DNA of 64,000 nt from CAVZMO01 sp963776195 (GTDB lineage Bacteria > Nitrospirota > Thermodesulfovibrionia > Thermodesulfovibrionales > SM23-35): positions 106,708 to 170,707 of the forward strand of contig CAVZMO010000024.1 of assembly GCA_963776195.1 (NCBI GenBank). The letters run 5' to 3'. This document shows positions 55,428 through 63,811 of the stretch, piece after piece. The notes under the pieces were generated by a model, which did no database searches, was not told the DNA's origin, and saw only the letters and a program-made list of their open reading frames with translations. The translations under genes and the position numbers were made by a program. Numbering within the stretch: position 1 is the stretch's first letter; every line of letters begins with the position of its first letter.

Positions 55428-56198
55428 ATGGACGATAAATTGGTTATCAGAGGCATTGAATTCAAATCCCGGCTTTGGGTGGGGACGGGAAAGTACAAGG
55501 ATTTCGAAGAGACAAAGAGGGTCATTGAGGCCTCGGGTACTGATGTTGTGACAGTCGCCGTCAGGAGAGTGAACATAATCGACAGGAAATCTGAAAACCT
55601 TCTCGATTACATCGACCCGAAGATATACAAGATATTGCCGAATACCGCAGGATGCTATACGGTAGAGGACGCCCTGAGATATGCAAGGCTTGCGAGGGAA
55701 TCCGGTGTGTCCGATCTCATTAAGCTGGAGGTGATCGGAGATGAAAAAACACTTTTCCCCGACACCTGCGGGCTTTTAAAGGCAACGGAAATACTTGCGA
55801 AAGAGGGTTTTATCGTCCTTCCCTATACAAATGATGACCCCATAATGGCAAAGAGGCTTGCAGACGCGGGCGCCGCAGCGGTCATGCCCCTCGGCGCGCC
55901 CATCGGCTCGGGACTCGGCATACGGAATCCTTACAACATCAAGATAATCCTCGAGACGGTGAATCTGCCTATTATCGTTGATGCCGGGGTTGGGACCGCA
56001 TCCGATGCGTCAATCGCCATGGAACTCGGCTGTGACGCGGTCCTCATTAATACCGGCATTGCCGGAGCGAAAGACCCGGTTGCAATGGCAGAGGCTATGA
56101 AACACGCCGTTCTCGCCGGCAGACTTGCATATAAGGCAGGCAGGATTCCCAAAAAACTTTACGCTACGGCAAGCAGTCCGATCGAAGGAATGCTGTGA
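55428..56198 (+). CDS. thiG: Thiazole synthase ThiG
   Basis: This 256-residue TIM-barrel enzyme has S-R-L-W-V-G-T-G-K-Y near the start, the Schiff-base Lys in D-L-I-K-L-E-V-I-G-D, P-L-G-A-P-I-G-S-G-L-G-I and the N-T-G-I-A-G-A-K-D-P phosphate loop. It makes thiazole phosphate from ThiS thiocarboxylate, DXP and an iminoglycine source. GGAGG overlaps the end of thiS and precedes the ATG. No thiH or thiO lies in the operon, so the glycine imine donor is encoded elsewhere. Confidence 0.93.
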   Translation: MDDKLVIRGIEFKSRLWVGTGKYKDFEETKRVIEASGTDVVTVAVRRVNIIDRKSENLLDYIDPKIYKILPNTAGCYTVEDALRYARLARESGVSDLIKLEVIGDEKTLFPDTCGLLKATEILAKEGFIVLPYTNDDPIMAKRLADAGAAAVMPLGAPIGSGLGIRNPYNIKIILETVNLPIIVDAGVGTASDASIAMELGCDAVLINTGIAGAKDPVAMAEAMKHAVLAGRLAYKAGRIPKKLYATASSPIEGML

Positions 56199-56878
56199 GA
56201 GCAGTCGCCAATCGGCAGTCGATAGCCGGTAGTCAAAAAAAAGAACATGGCGCGCAGACTACCAAGTTTAAATTATATCTGATCACGGACAGGAAACTGT
56301 TTTCCGCCCAGTGTTCTATGTATCTCGCACTCGAAAGCGTTCTTGAGGCCGGTGCAATGGTTATTCAGCTGAGAGAAAAAGATTTGCCTGTAAGAGAGCT
56401 CCTTGATACGGCAGTTTGGATGAGAGAATTAACAAAAGAATACGGCGCAAAATTGATTATTAATGACAGGGTTGATGTTGCTCTCTCCGTTAAAGCAGAC
56501 GGCGTTCATCTCGGCAGGAACAGCATTCCGGCTTATGCGGCCAGGAAGATATCAGGGGATAAACTTATGATCGGTGTCTCAACCCATAGTATAGAAGAAG
56601 CCCTTGAGGCAGAAAGGGATGGCGCTGACTTCATCACCCTCGGCCCGATTTATCCGACTCCTTCAAAAATGAAATACGGGAATCCGCTCGGCCCCGATAT
56701 CATCAGGAAAGTAAAAACCATGATATCGATACCGGTATTCGCAATCGGCGGGATAACACTCGATAGGGTAAAAGAAGCGAGAGAGGCAGGCGCCGATGGG
56801 ATTGCCGTGATATCCGCAATTCTTAAGGCGGAAAATATCACAGAAACAACAGAAGATTTTTTGAGGTTATCAAAATGA
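56195..56878 (+). CDS. thiE: Thiamine-phosphate synthase ThiE
   Basis: The conserved part begins K-L-Y-L-I-T-D-R and has the Q-L-R-E-K-D site, I-I-N-D-R-V-D-V-A, G-V-H-L-G and L-G-P-I-Y-P-T-P-S-K with a final G-G-I-T phosphate motif. It joins thiazole phosphate and HMP-PP. From GTG at 56195 the first 25 or so residues are encoded by a repeat of CAGTCG-CCAATCGG-type units, not by conserved sequence, so the real start may be downstream or the repeat may have been taken into the protein. It overlaps thiG and thiC. Confidence 0.88.
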   Translation: MRAVANRQSIAGSQKKEHGAQTTKFKLYLITDRKLFSAQCSMYLALESVLEAGAMVIQLREKDLPVRELLDTAVWMRELTKEYGAKLIINDRVDVALSVKADGVHLGRNSIPAYAARKISGDKLMIGVSTHSIEEALEAERDGADFITLGPIYPTPSKMKYGNPLGPDIIRKVKTMISIPVFAIGGITLDRVKEAREAGADGIAVISAILKAENITETTEDFLRLSK

Positions 56879-58161
56879 CAAGGATAGAAATAGCCAAAAA
56901 AGGGATTATTACCGATGAAATAAGAGAAGTTGCCTCCTCGGAAGGGATAGCTGCCGAGCGTCTCGCCTCAGACATTGCAGCAGGGGTAACCGTTGTCACA
57001 AGGAACACAAACCGTACGATAAAACCCCTCGGCATTGGTAAAGGACTCAGAACGAAGGTCAATGCAAATATCGGGACATCAAAGGACAAGGTCTCCTTTG
57101 ACGAAGAGATCGAGAAACTGCATGTTCTTGTAAAATACGGCGCAGATGCGGTCATGGATCTCTCGACGGGAGGGCCCATTAAGGACCTGAGGAGACTCCT
57201 TCTCGGCAAATCCTCTATCGCCGTCGGCACCGTGCCGATATACGAGGCCGCCATTTTTGCCGCCGGGGCTTACGGCACAATATCGAAGATGACCGTGGAC
57301 GACCTTTTTGCCGTTATAGAGGGACATGCCGAAGAAGGAGTTGATTTCGTTACCGTCCATAGCGGTCTGACCAGAAAGGCAGTAGAAAGGCTCCGGGAGG
57401 AAGGCAGGGTCCTTGACATCGTCAGTCGCGGCGGATCATTCCTCCTTGAGTGGATGATCTATAATGACAAAGAAAATCCTTTATATGAATATTATGACAG
57501 ACTCCTGGAGATCGCAAAGAGATATGATCTGACGCTCAGCCTTGGAGACGGGTTACGACCCGGCTGTCTTGAAGATGCCACGGACAGGAGCCAGCTTGAG
57601 GAGCTTTTGACCATCGGAGAATTAAGGGACAGGGCGCTTGACTCCGGGGTCCAGGTAATCGTTGAAGGTCCCGGACATGTGCCTTTGAACCAGGTCGAAC
57701 TGAATATAAAGATCCAGAAGGAGATCTGCAAAGGCGCACCCTTCTATGTGCTCGGCCCCCTGGTGACCGACATTGCCATGGGATACGATCACATAGCAGC
57801 GGCGATAGGAGGAGCTATTGCGGGCGCTGCAGGCGCTGATTTTCTGTGCTACGTAACGCCTGCGGAGCACATTAGACTTCCGAATATCGAAGATGTCAAA
57901 GAAGGGCTTATCGCATCAAAGATAGCGGCCCATGCAGCAGACATTGCAAAAGGTGTCCCCGGAGCGATAGAGCTTGACAGAAAAATGGCCAGATGCAGAA
58001 AAAATCTCGACTGGAACGGCCAGATCCAATTGAGTTTTAATCCTGAAATGGTGAGAGAGTGGCGTTCGCAAATTCCTCCGACTGAACAGGACGTTTGCAG
58101 TATGTGCGGCGAATTCTGTGCGATAAGGACGGTAGAGAGGGCACTAAAGAAAAAGAAATGA
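56875..58161 (+). CDS. thiC: Phosphomethylpyrimidine synthase ThiC
   Basis: This 428-residue protein has the ThiC core with S-V-G-T-V-P-I-Y and the C-terminal C-S-M-C-G-x-F-C cluster motif (CxxCx4C-like) that binds the 4Fe-4S for SAM radical chemistry. It converts aminoimidazole ribotide to HMP-P. Overlap with thiE at the start (ATGA) and thiD at the end (ATGA) shows a tight operon. Confidence 0.95.
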   Translation: MTRIEIAKKGIITDEIREVASSEGIAAERLASDIAAGVTVVTRNTNRTIKPLGIGKGLRTKVNANIGTSKDKVSFDEEIEKLHVLVKYGADAVMDLSTGGPIKDLRRLLLGKSSIAVGTVPIYEAAIFAAGAYGTISKMTVDDLFAVIEGHAEEGVDFVTVHSGLTRKAVERLREEGRVLDIVSRGGSFLLEWMIYNDKENPLYEYYDRLLEIAKRYDLTLSLGDGLRPGCLEDATDRSQLEELLTIGELRDRALDSGVQVIVEGPGHVPLNQVELNIKIQKEICKGAPFYVLGPLVTDIAMGYDHIAAAIGGAIAGAAGADFLCYVTPAEHIRLPNIEDVKEGLIASKIAAHAADIAKGVPGAIELDRKMARCRKNLDWNGQIQLSFNPEMVREWRSQIPPTEQDVCSMCGEFCAIRTVERALKKKK

Positions 58162-58919
58162 AAATTGCCCTTACCATCGCAGGCTCCGACCCTACAGGGG
58201 GAGCCGGTCTGCAGGCAGATTTAAAAGTATTCAAAGCTTTTAACGTCCACGGTCTTTCTGTCGTATCTGCCGTCACTGCACAGAGCACTGAAGGTGTGGA
58301 CTCTCTTTTTCCGGTTGATAGAGAGACCTTCGAAAGACAGCTCCGTGTACTCCTGCCTGATATCAAGCCTGATGCATTAAAATTAGGTATGCTCTACAGC
58401 AGATCGGCTGTCGAAATTATCGGAGAGGCGGTAAAGGAATTCTCATTGAAAAACCTTGTCGTTGACCCCGTGACTGTATCATCGTCAGGAATGGGCCTTG
58501 TCGATGCCGGGACACTGGATTCGATAAGGGATGCGCTTTTCCCGCTCTCAAAGGTTATTACCCCGAATATATACGAAGCGTCCGTCCTTTCCGGAATCAT
58601 GATCGAAGACAGAGAGAACATGGAAGAGGCCGCAAAAATATTGAAAGACATGGGACCGGAGGTAGTGGTCATTACGGGTGGCCACCTGGAGGAAATAGCC
58701 CTCGACCTTTATTACGACGGAGAGTTCCATTCTGTCGAAGGGGAAAAAGTGAGGGGTGAATACCACGGCACCGGATGCGCATTTTCCGCTGCCGTCACAG
58801 CCCTCATTGCCCTTGGCCACAGTCCGCTCGAATCCGTCAGAAGGGCAAAAGAGTTCGTCGGTAATGCGATAAAAGAGGCTTACCATCCCGGCAAAGGCAT
58901 GGGATTGCTCAATCTATAA
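58158..58919 (+). CDS. thiD: HMP/HMP-P kinase ThiD
   Basis: From ATG at 58158 the protein has 253 residues, starting M-K-I-A-L-T-I-A-G-S-D-P-T-G-G-A-G-L-Q. D-P-V and G-T-G-C-A-F-S-A-A-V (the anion hole GTGC) are present. It phosphorylates HMP to HMP-PP. A longer frame extends into thiC and is not used. It is the last gene of the riboswitch-controlled unit; no terminator with a clear T-run follows. Confidence 0.93.
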   Translation: MKIALTIAGSDPTGGAGLQADLKVFKAFNVHGLSVVSAVTAQSTEGVDSLFPVDRETFERQLRVLLPDIKPDALKLGMLYSRSAVEIIGEAVKEFSLKNLVVDPVTVSSSGMGLVDAGTLDSIRDALFPLSKVITPNIYEASVLSGIMIEDRENMEEAAKILKDMGPEVVVITGGHLEEIALDLYYDGEFHSVEGEKVRGEYHGTGCAFSAAVTALIALGHSPLESVRRAKEFVGNAIKEAYHPGKGMGLLNL

Positions 58920-58973
58920 AAATACTCTTCACGAAAGAGATGATGATTTCAAAATTCGCATTAAGGAGATCCT

Positions 58974-59153
58974 ATGGAAAACAGTCCTACAAAAAGAAAA
59001 CCTGACCCTATGAAGATGCGGGCATTGCGGATGCTCCCCATTGAAATTAAACAATCGCTCACAAAAGAAGAGGCTGATGCCTTTCTCTACAGTGAGGTGT
59101 GGCCCGATTCCTTAAAGGAGAAATTGAAGGATTACATTATTGATGAAGGGTGA
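58974..59153 (+). CDS. Small protein of unknown function (59 residues)
   Basis: An ATG at 58974 is preceded by TTAAGGAGAT at ideal spacing. The frame encodes 59 residues, highly charged and helical (K-M-R-A-L-R-M-L-P-I-E-I-K-Q, L-T-K-E-E-A-D-A-F-L-Y-S-E-V-W-P-D-S-L-K-E-K-L). It has no membrane segment or known motif, but a coding-like composition. It follows thiD by 54 bp and may be the last gene of that operon or a separate unit. Confidence 0.55.
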   Translation: MENSPTKRKPDPMKMRALRMLPIEIKQSLTKEEADAFLYSEVWPDSLKEKLKDYIIDEG

Positions 59154-59234
59154 AAGCACAGCAAGGGTCAAGCAATATGCGGACTACTTCATCAAATGTG
59201 CACGCAAGATACTTTTCATTACGTGTTGATTATG

Positions 59235-59252
59235 GAGTAACGCATAACTCTA
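59235..59252 (+). repeat. Direct repeat, left copy, flanking the VapBC module
   Basis: GAGTAACGCATAACTCTA at 59235-59252 resembles GAGTTACGCACAACACTA at 60095-60112 at 14 of 18 positions. The pair brackets the toxin-antitoxin genes. The left copy is itself partly palindromic. Confidence 0.4.
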
Positions 59253-59263
59253 TTTTTATGTAA

Positions 59264-59316
59264 TTGACAAAACACGTTTAACGCCTTACTATGTAAGTAA
59301 GGAGAATATTCCTTAC
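59264..59316 (+). promoter_or_regulatory. Promoter and operator of the VapBC module
   Basis: A perfect -35 TTGACA (59264-59269), 17-base spacer and -10 TACTAT (59287-59292) lead to a start near 59299. An inverted repeat GTAAGGA-N6-TCCTTAC (59297-59316) covers the start site and fits the autoregulation site of an AbrB-type antitoxin. Confidence 0.65.
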
Positions 59317-59327
59317 AGGAGGTATAC

Positions 59328-59555
59328 ATGCTGATGGCGAAGGTAACATCCAAGGGACAAGTCACCATTCCAAAACCAGTGAGGGATAAACTCGGAGTAC
59401 AACCCGGCGAAGGCATAGGGTTCGAAGAAAAAGACGGTATTTTTATTATCAAAAAAGCCGTGAAGAAGTCCCCTTTTGATAAATGGGTCGGAAGACTTAA
59501 ACAGCTTAAGGGCGAGAAATCCGATGCAGTAATAGACGAATTGAGAGGGAAATGA
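59328..59555 (+). CDS. AbrB-type antitoxin (VapB-like)
   Basis: This 75-residue protein has the swapped-hairpin core V-T-S-K-G-Q-V-T-I-P-K-P-V-R-D-K-L-G (residues 6-23) typical of AbrB/SpoVT DNA-binding antitoxins, and a basic C-terminal part that would bind the toxin. ACAGGAGGT precedes the ATG. It overlaps the toxin gene by 4 bp, the standard arrangement. A possible operator lies upstream. Confidence 0.88.
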   Translation: MLMAKVTSKGQVTIPKPVRDKLGVQPGEGIGFEEKDGIFIIKKAVKKSPFDKWVGRLKQLKGEKSDAVIDELRGK

Positions 59556-60034
59556 TAACAGCGGTAGATACGAATATCCTGCTTGATATCCTTATACCCG
59601 ATGAAGCTTTCCTTAAATCCTCGAAAGAATTACTCGACCAGCATATTTCAAAGGGTCAGCTAATCATTTGTGAACTTGTATATGCCGAACTGTCTTCTCA
59701 GTTCCCGGATGAACAGGAATTGCGCTCTTTCATTGCGGACACCGGGATACGAGTCGTGCCGTCTGACCAGCGTGTCTTGAGTCTCGCGGGTAGAACGTGG
59801 AAGGGATATAGACAAAACAGGAAGGCCCTATTACAATGCCCCTCCTGTGGGAAATCCATACCCATTGCTTGTCCTGCATGCAAATCCCCGCTTAAAATAA
59901 GGCAGCACATCATTAGTGATTTTATGATAGGCGCCCATGCTCTTCGTAATGCAGGAATTCTCCTCTCCAGAGATCGCGGGTTCTATAAGACATACTTCAA
60001 AGGGTTAAGGATTGAACAATTACCTCTGAAGTGA
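59552..60034 (+). CDS. PIN-domain toxin (VapC-like) with inserted zinc-ribbon
   Basis: This 160-residue ribonuclease has the acidic residues of the PIN active site: D6 in A-V-D-T-N, E46 in Y-A-E-L, D123 in I-S-D-F-M-I-G-A-H-A and D141 in S-R-D-R-G. Between them, residues 96-110 contain C-P-S-C-G-K-S-I-P-I-A-C-P-A-C, four cysteines in two CxxC pairs that form a probable zinc ribbon inside the PIN fold. Such proteins cut RNA, usually tRNA or rRNA, when freed from the antitoxin. The insert could select the RNA target. Confidence 0.85.
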   Translation: MITAVDTNILLDILIPDEAFLKSSKELLDQHISKGQLIICELVYAELSSQFPDEQELRSFIADTGIRVVPSDQRVLSLAGRTWKGYRQNRKALLQCPSCGKSIPIACPACKSPLKIRQHIISDFMIGAHALRNAGILLSRDRGFYKTYFKGLRIEQLPLK

Positions 60035-60094
60035 GATTTTCAACTTATGCGCTACAAACCTAGGCCAAGAATCTTTTGAGACCTTGCTTTCTAT

Positions 60095-60112
60095 GAGTTA
60101 CGCACAACACTA
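60095..60112 (+). repeat. Direct repeat, right copy, flanking the VapBC module
   Basis: GAGTTACGCACAACACTA lies about 860 bp right of its partner at 59235. If the pair is real it may mark insertion of the module. Confidence 0.4.
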
Positions 60113-60160
60113 GACCTACTCTTATATTGAGAAAAAACTAGAGATAAGATGTAATAGGGC

Positions 60161-60952
60161 ATGGAGATATTATCCCAGAGATGGCATGAAGCGCTTCTCA
60201 AAAGGAAGTCGCGGCGGCTCTATGAAGCGCGATTAATCTCTGCTGAGGTTTTTACAGAGCTTACCGGTGCCTGTAACGAATTTCGCCCCTTCGCTACAGC
60301 GAGGGCTGTGATAACGGAATGTTCAGAAAAGGTCTTCAAAGGCATTATTGGTGCCTACGGAAAGGTCAGGGGAGCACCGTTCCTTATTGCCTTCATAGGA
60401 GACACAAGGGACCCTCATGTAAAGGAAAAGGTCGGATATACCGGAGAAGGCATCATACTTGAAGCCACGGCCCTTGGGCTTGGGACGTGCTGGGTCGGCA
60501 AGTCATTCGACCACGTAATTGCCTCCTCCTTCGCAGCGATCAAGGAACACGAGCGGGTCTTTGCGGTCACTCCTGTGGGTTATGCCGCAGCAGACGCATC
60601 ATTTGAAGAAAAGCTTCTCACAGGCTTCGGTCAGACCCACAAGAGGAAACCACTTATCGAACTGGTGAGCGGGCTGCCGGAGACCGAATGGCCTGAGTGG
60701 ATCAGGGCGTCTCTCTTGGCAGCAAGAGTTGCCCCCTCTGCAGTAAACAGACAGCCGTGGCGCTTTCTGGTGGAATCAAACAGCATCACGGTCTCGGTGG
60801 ATAATTTAAATGACAGCTACGGCATCTCAAAGAGACTTGATTGCGGTATCGCGATGCTCCACATCGAAACTGCGGCGCGCGTCTGCAAAGTGGCAGGAAA
60901 ATGGGAGTTCCTCGATCCTCCTGGAGTGGCTAGGTTCATAGGACGCAGCTGA
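60161..60952 (+). CDS. Nitroreductase-family protein (TM1586-like)
   Basis: This 263-residue protein carries a nitroreductase fold: the N-terminal S-R-R-L-Y, a G-Y-x-G-E-G-I-I-L-E-A-T-A-L-G-L-G-T-C-W-V-G core (residues about 88-110) and a later A-A-R-V-A-P-S-A-V-N-R-Q-P-W-R-F that binds FMN. The order of these elements is permuted as in the TM1586-type subfamily. It is likely an FMN-dependent reductase of unknown substrate. It ends 4 bp before dinB. Confidence 0.75.
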   Translation: MEILSQRWHEALLKRKSRRLYEARLISAEVFTELTGACNEFRPFATARAVITECSEKVFKGIIGAYGKVRGAPFLIAFIGDTRDPHVKEKVGYTGEGIILEATALGLGTCWVGKSFDHVIASSFAAIKEHERVFAVTPVGYAAADASFEEKLLTGFGQTHKRKPLIELVSGLPETEWPEWIRASLLAARVAPSAVNRQPWRFLVESNSITVSVDNLNDSYGISKRLDCGIAMLHIETAARVCKVAGKWEFLDPPGVARFIGRS

Positions 60953-60956
60953 GATC

Positions 60957-61997
60957 ATGGTTCAATCACACATGAGATGGATTCTTCACATGGATATGGA
61001 TGCATTCTTTGCCGCTGTCGAAGAAAAAAAGCATCCTGAACTAAAAGGCAAGCCTATAGTAATAGGTGGCTCAGGAGATCCCACAAAAAGGGGCGTGGTA
61101 TCAACGGCCTCCTATGAGGCACGGAAATATGGAGTACATTCAGCCTTACCCTTGAGAACAGCATATAATCTTTGCCCTGAGGCCGTTTTCCTTCCCGTAG
61201 ATTATGACGAGTATTCCAGAGTTTCTCAGATAATTAAGAATGTCCTCAAAGAAATATCGCCCATTATGGAAGATGTTGGTATTGACGAGGCATTCCTCGA
61301 TATATCAGAGATCGACAAACCATCAGAGGAAATCGCACAGGAAATTAAAAAGAGGATAATGGAGGAAACAGGTCTTACCTGCTCCATAGGAATAGCTTCA
61401 AATAAGCTCCTGGCAAAGATAGCTTCCGACATGCAGAAACCTGATGGTCTTACCATAATTGCGGAAAAGGACATAGAAGAACGTATATGGCCATTGCCGG
61501 TCAGAAAACTCTGGGGCGTGGGTCCAAAGACAGAGGCAAGTCTCAAAAAAATAGGAATAAATACCATCGGAGAGCTTGCCTTAATGCCTATTGATAGGCT
61601 GGTTGAAAGTTATGGAGAATCATACGGCCATTATCTGTATGAAGCATCAAGGGGAATAGATGAGAGTCCTCTCGTCACTCATTGGGAGCCAAAGTCTGTA
61701 AGCAGAGAGACAACTTTTCAGATGGACACGAATAATTGGCAAACTATTGCGAAGACAATAGCTGGACTTGCAAAGGAAGTTGTTGATGATATCAGGCAAA
61801 AAAGATACAAAGGCAGGACCGTCACGCTGAAGGTGCGATTCAGTGATTTCAAGACATATACAAGGTCAAAAACACTTGATGAGCCTACCGATTCAATTGA
61901 TGATATAAGAAAAGCAGCTTTTGATTGTCTTAAAAGGATTGAACTTAAAATGAAAGTTCGGCTAATAGGTGTCCGCATAACTCATTTCGAGAAGTAG
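60957..61997 (+). CDS. dinB: DNA polymerase IV
   Basis: This 346-residue Y-family polymerase has H-M-D-M-D-A-F-F-A-A-V-E (first metal site), S-Y-E-A-R-K-Y-G, the D-E-A-F-L-D-I-S second metal site and S-I-G-I-A-S-N-K. The little-finger domain is present after about residue 240. It copies past damaged bases. The start is ATG at 60957, with M-R-W-I-L five codons later as a possible alternative. No LexA-type site is visible upstream. Confidence 0.9.
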   Translation: MVQSHMRWILHMDMDAFFAAVEEKKHPELKGKPIVIGGSGDPTKRGVVSTASYEARKYGVHSALPLRTAYNLCPEAVFLPVDYDEYSRVSQIIKNVLKEISPIMEDVGIDEAFLDISEIDKPSEEIAQEIKKRIMEETGLTCSIGIASNKLLAKIASDMQKPDGLTIIAEKDIEERIWPLPVRKLWGVGPKTEASLKKIGINTIGELALMPIDRLVESYGESYGHYLYEASRGIDESPLVTHWEPKSVSRETTFQMDTNNWQTIAKTIAGLAKEVVDDIRQKRYKGRTVTLKVRFSDFKTYTRSKTLDEPTDSIDDIRKAAFDCLKRIELKMKVRLIGVRITHFEK

Positions 61998-62260
61998 CAA
62001 AGTATTGATCCTCAGTCTTCTCTTCACCTGCAAGCAGAGTGGTTCGACACACGACGAAGACCGATGAATATGATTCAAAAAAAATACGTGTGATGGTCTG
62101 GGGCAGATTTTCAACTCCTTCCTGAAATGTGCATAGCTTCGAGTAATGCTGAGAACCTGTAGTTCATACAGAATCTGATAATATACTTTTTAGAATTTTG
62201 CCGAAAAAATGAGTATATAATACAGTCATACCTTAAAACATATAGAGAAAACTAAATTGC

Positions 62261-63193
62261 ATGACTTGGAAAGACTTTGAATTAATAACACAAAAAATTC
62301 AGCAGGAATTAGCCCCAGATGCAGCTATAACTTTGAATGAAAAAATAGTGGGCAAGAGCGGTATACAGCATCAATGTGACGTTGTTATTCGAAGCAGGAT
62401 TGGCCAATACGAATTCATCTGCATTATGGAATGCAAAGATCTCGTAGAGAAAGTCGGTTTGGACATTGTTCGAAGTTTTTTTGGACGACTAGATGACTTA
62501 AACATGCCGCAAGGCGTCATTGTTTCTGCTAAAGGTTATACCAAGAATGCAAGGCAGTATGCTAAGTCGAAGGGTATTATTACCTATACTCTATTTGATG
62601 CATCAAGTGTTAAATGGCAAGAACAGGCACTTTTACCTATAATGATCGAGCACATTGAACTTGAGTCAGCCAGTCTTCAAATACTCGACAGTGCCACAGA
62701 ATCTATTATAAAATCCGCCGATGAACGCGGCCAACCCCTCTTCCCAGTGTTATGGGACAATATCGTTCAAGCTGAGATCGGGAGAATGGAAATTTGCGAG
62801 AGAGCTTGGGATGAAATACTACCGATGGAGATACCGAAACCTGAGAAATCCTATGAGTCAGAAAGGGATCGATACGTAATCGACAAAGAGACAGCTAACT
62901 CACGTCGCGTTTTTTTAAAATGCTCTCTACAACCGCGTGTGAGATATTACTATAATCATGTTTCGTTATCGCGTGGGAGAGGTTTTTTAGAACACCGAAC
63001 TTCTAATGTCTTGATAGGAGACTATGAGGCGTCAATGGACTTTCGTGAGGCTTTGTCATCGTGGCCCTTCACTTATAATCGCAACGACGTGCCAATTCGA
63101 CCAGTCGAAGTATTCTTTTTAGGTAAATATTTTTATAAACGCTTCCCGCAAACTCCTATGAGTATTATTTTTGGGCGAAAGCGTGCAGATTGA
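62261..63193 (+). CDS. Mrr-like restriction endonuclease domain protein
   Basis: This 310-residue protein has a PD-(D/E)xK nuclease core at about residues 20-100: D40 in H-Q-C-D-V-V-I and E57-x-K59 in I-M-E-C-K-D, with the helix Q-G-V-I-V-S-A-K-G-Y-T-K-N-A after it. The C-terminal 200 residues have no recognised domain and could sense a modified base or partner. No methyltransferase is adjacent, so it may be a type IV-like orphan or a defence part. It is followed by a secreted-protein gene in the same direction. Confidence 0.75.
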   Translation: MTWKDFELITQKIQQELAPDAAITLNEKIVGKSGIQHQCDVVIRSRIGQYEFICIMECKDLVEKVGLDIVRSFFGRLDDLNMPQGVIVSAKGYTKNARQYAKSKGIITYTLFDASSVKWQEQALLPIMIEHIELESASLQILDSATESIIKSADERGQPLFPVLWDNIVQAEIGRMEICERAWDEILPMEIPKPEKSYESERDRYVIDKETANSRRVFLKCSLQPRVRYYYNHVSLSRGRGFLEHRTSNVLIGDYEASMDFREALSSWPFTYNRNDVPIRPVEVFFLGKYFYKRFPQTPMSIIFGRKRAD

Positions 63194-63244
63194 GCAATAC
63201 GCTTTAGTATCAATACAGAGACTTCTTTATAAGGAGGCATATCG

Positions 63245-63811
63245 ATGGAGAAGCTGAAACAAACGCAAATCCAAATTACAGTGATTATTCTATCTGTCGC
63301 GTTGAGCTTCGGCATGGCGGAAGTTGGTCATTCACAAACGATCGAGGAAATAGCCGCTGAAGCTAGGCAAGCAATTGATACGAGTACTGATAAAACAGTC
63401 GAGTTGATTAAATTATCAGATGAAATGATTAAGAAAAAGGATTTTAAAAGAATTCCTCGGCTATACGAACTTCTAAGCGAACTTGAGGATATGGCAGTTG
63501 ATTGGCAAAAGCGCACGATAACTGCCAAGCTCCAAGGTGAATTTGCACAAGACTCAGCCTTTACGGTCTTCGGATCTGTAGTTGAGAATACAGCAAATAT
63601 GAGACTGTGGATAGGAGATGTTCATAAACAAGCAGGCCAATTCGACAAGGCTAAGCAGATGTACCGTAGTGTTATAACTAATTACATAGGAACAAATTAC
63701 AAGTCACAGGTAAGAAAAGCGGAATTTGCTCTGGAAGATTTGAAAGAGTTTCAAAAAGAGTGGAATAAACGAAAAAAATCGGCTAAATCTGCACAAGGGA
63801 AGGAGCAATAA
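63245..63811 (+). CDS. Secreted helical-repeat protein of unknown function
   Basis: This 188-residue protein has a signal peptide (hydrophobic about residues 11-28) and a fully helical mature part. R-L-W-I-G-D-V-H-K-Q-A-G-Q-F-D-K-A-K-Q-M-Y-R-S-V-I looks like a TPR motif (about 120-150), and the C-terminus is Lys-rich. GGAGG precedes the ATG. It lies 51 bp after the Mrr-like gene. No link in function is evident. Confidence 0.65.
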   Translation: MEKLKQTQIQITVIILSVALSFGMAEVGHSQTIEEIAAEARQAIDTSTDKTVELIKLSDEMIKKKDFKRIPRLYELLSELEDMAVDWQKRTITAKLQGEFAQDSAFTVFGSVVENTANMRLWIGDVHKQAGQFDKAKQMYRSVITNYIGTNYKSQVRKAEFALEDLKEFQKEWNKRKKSAKSAQGKEQ

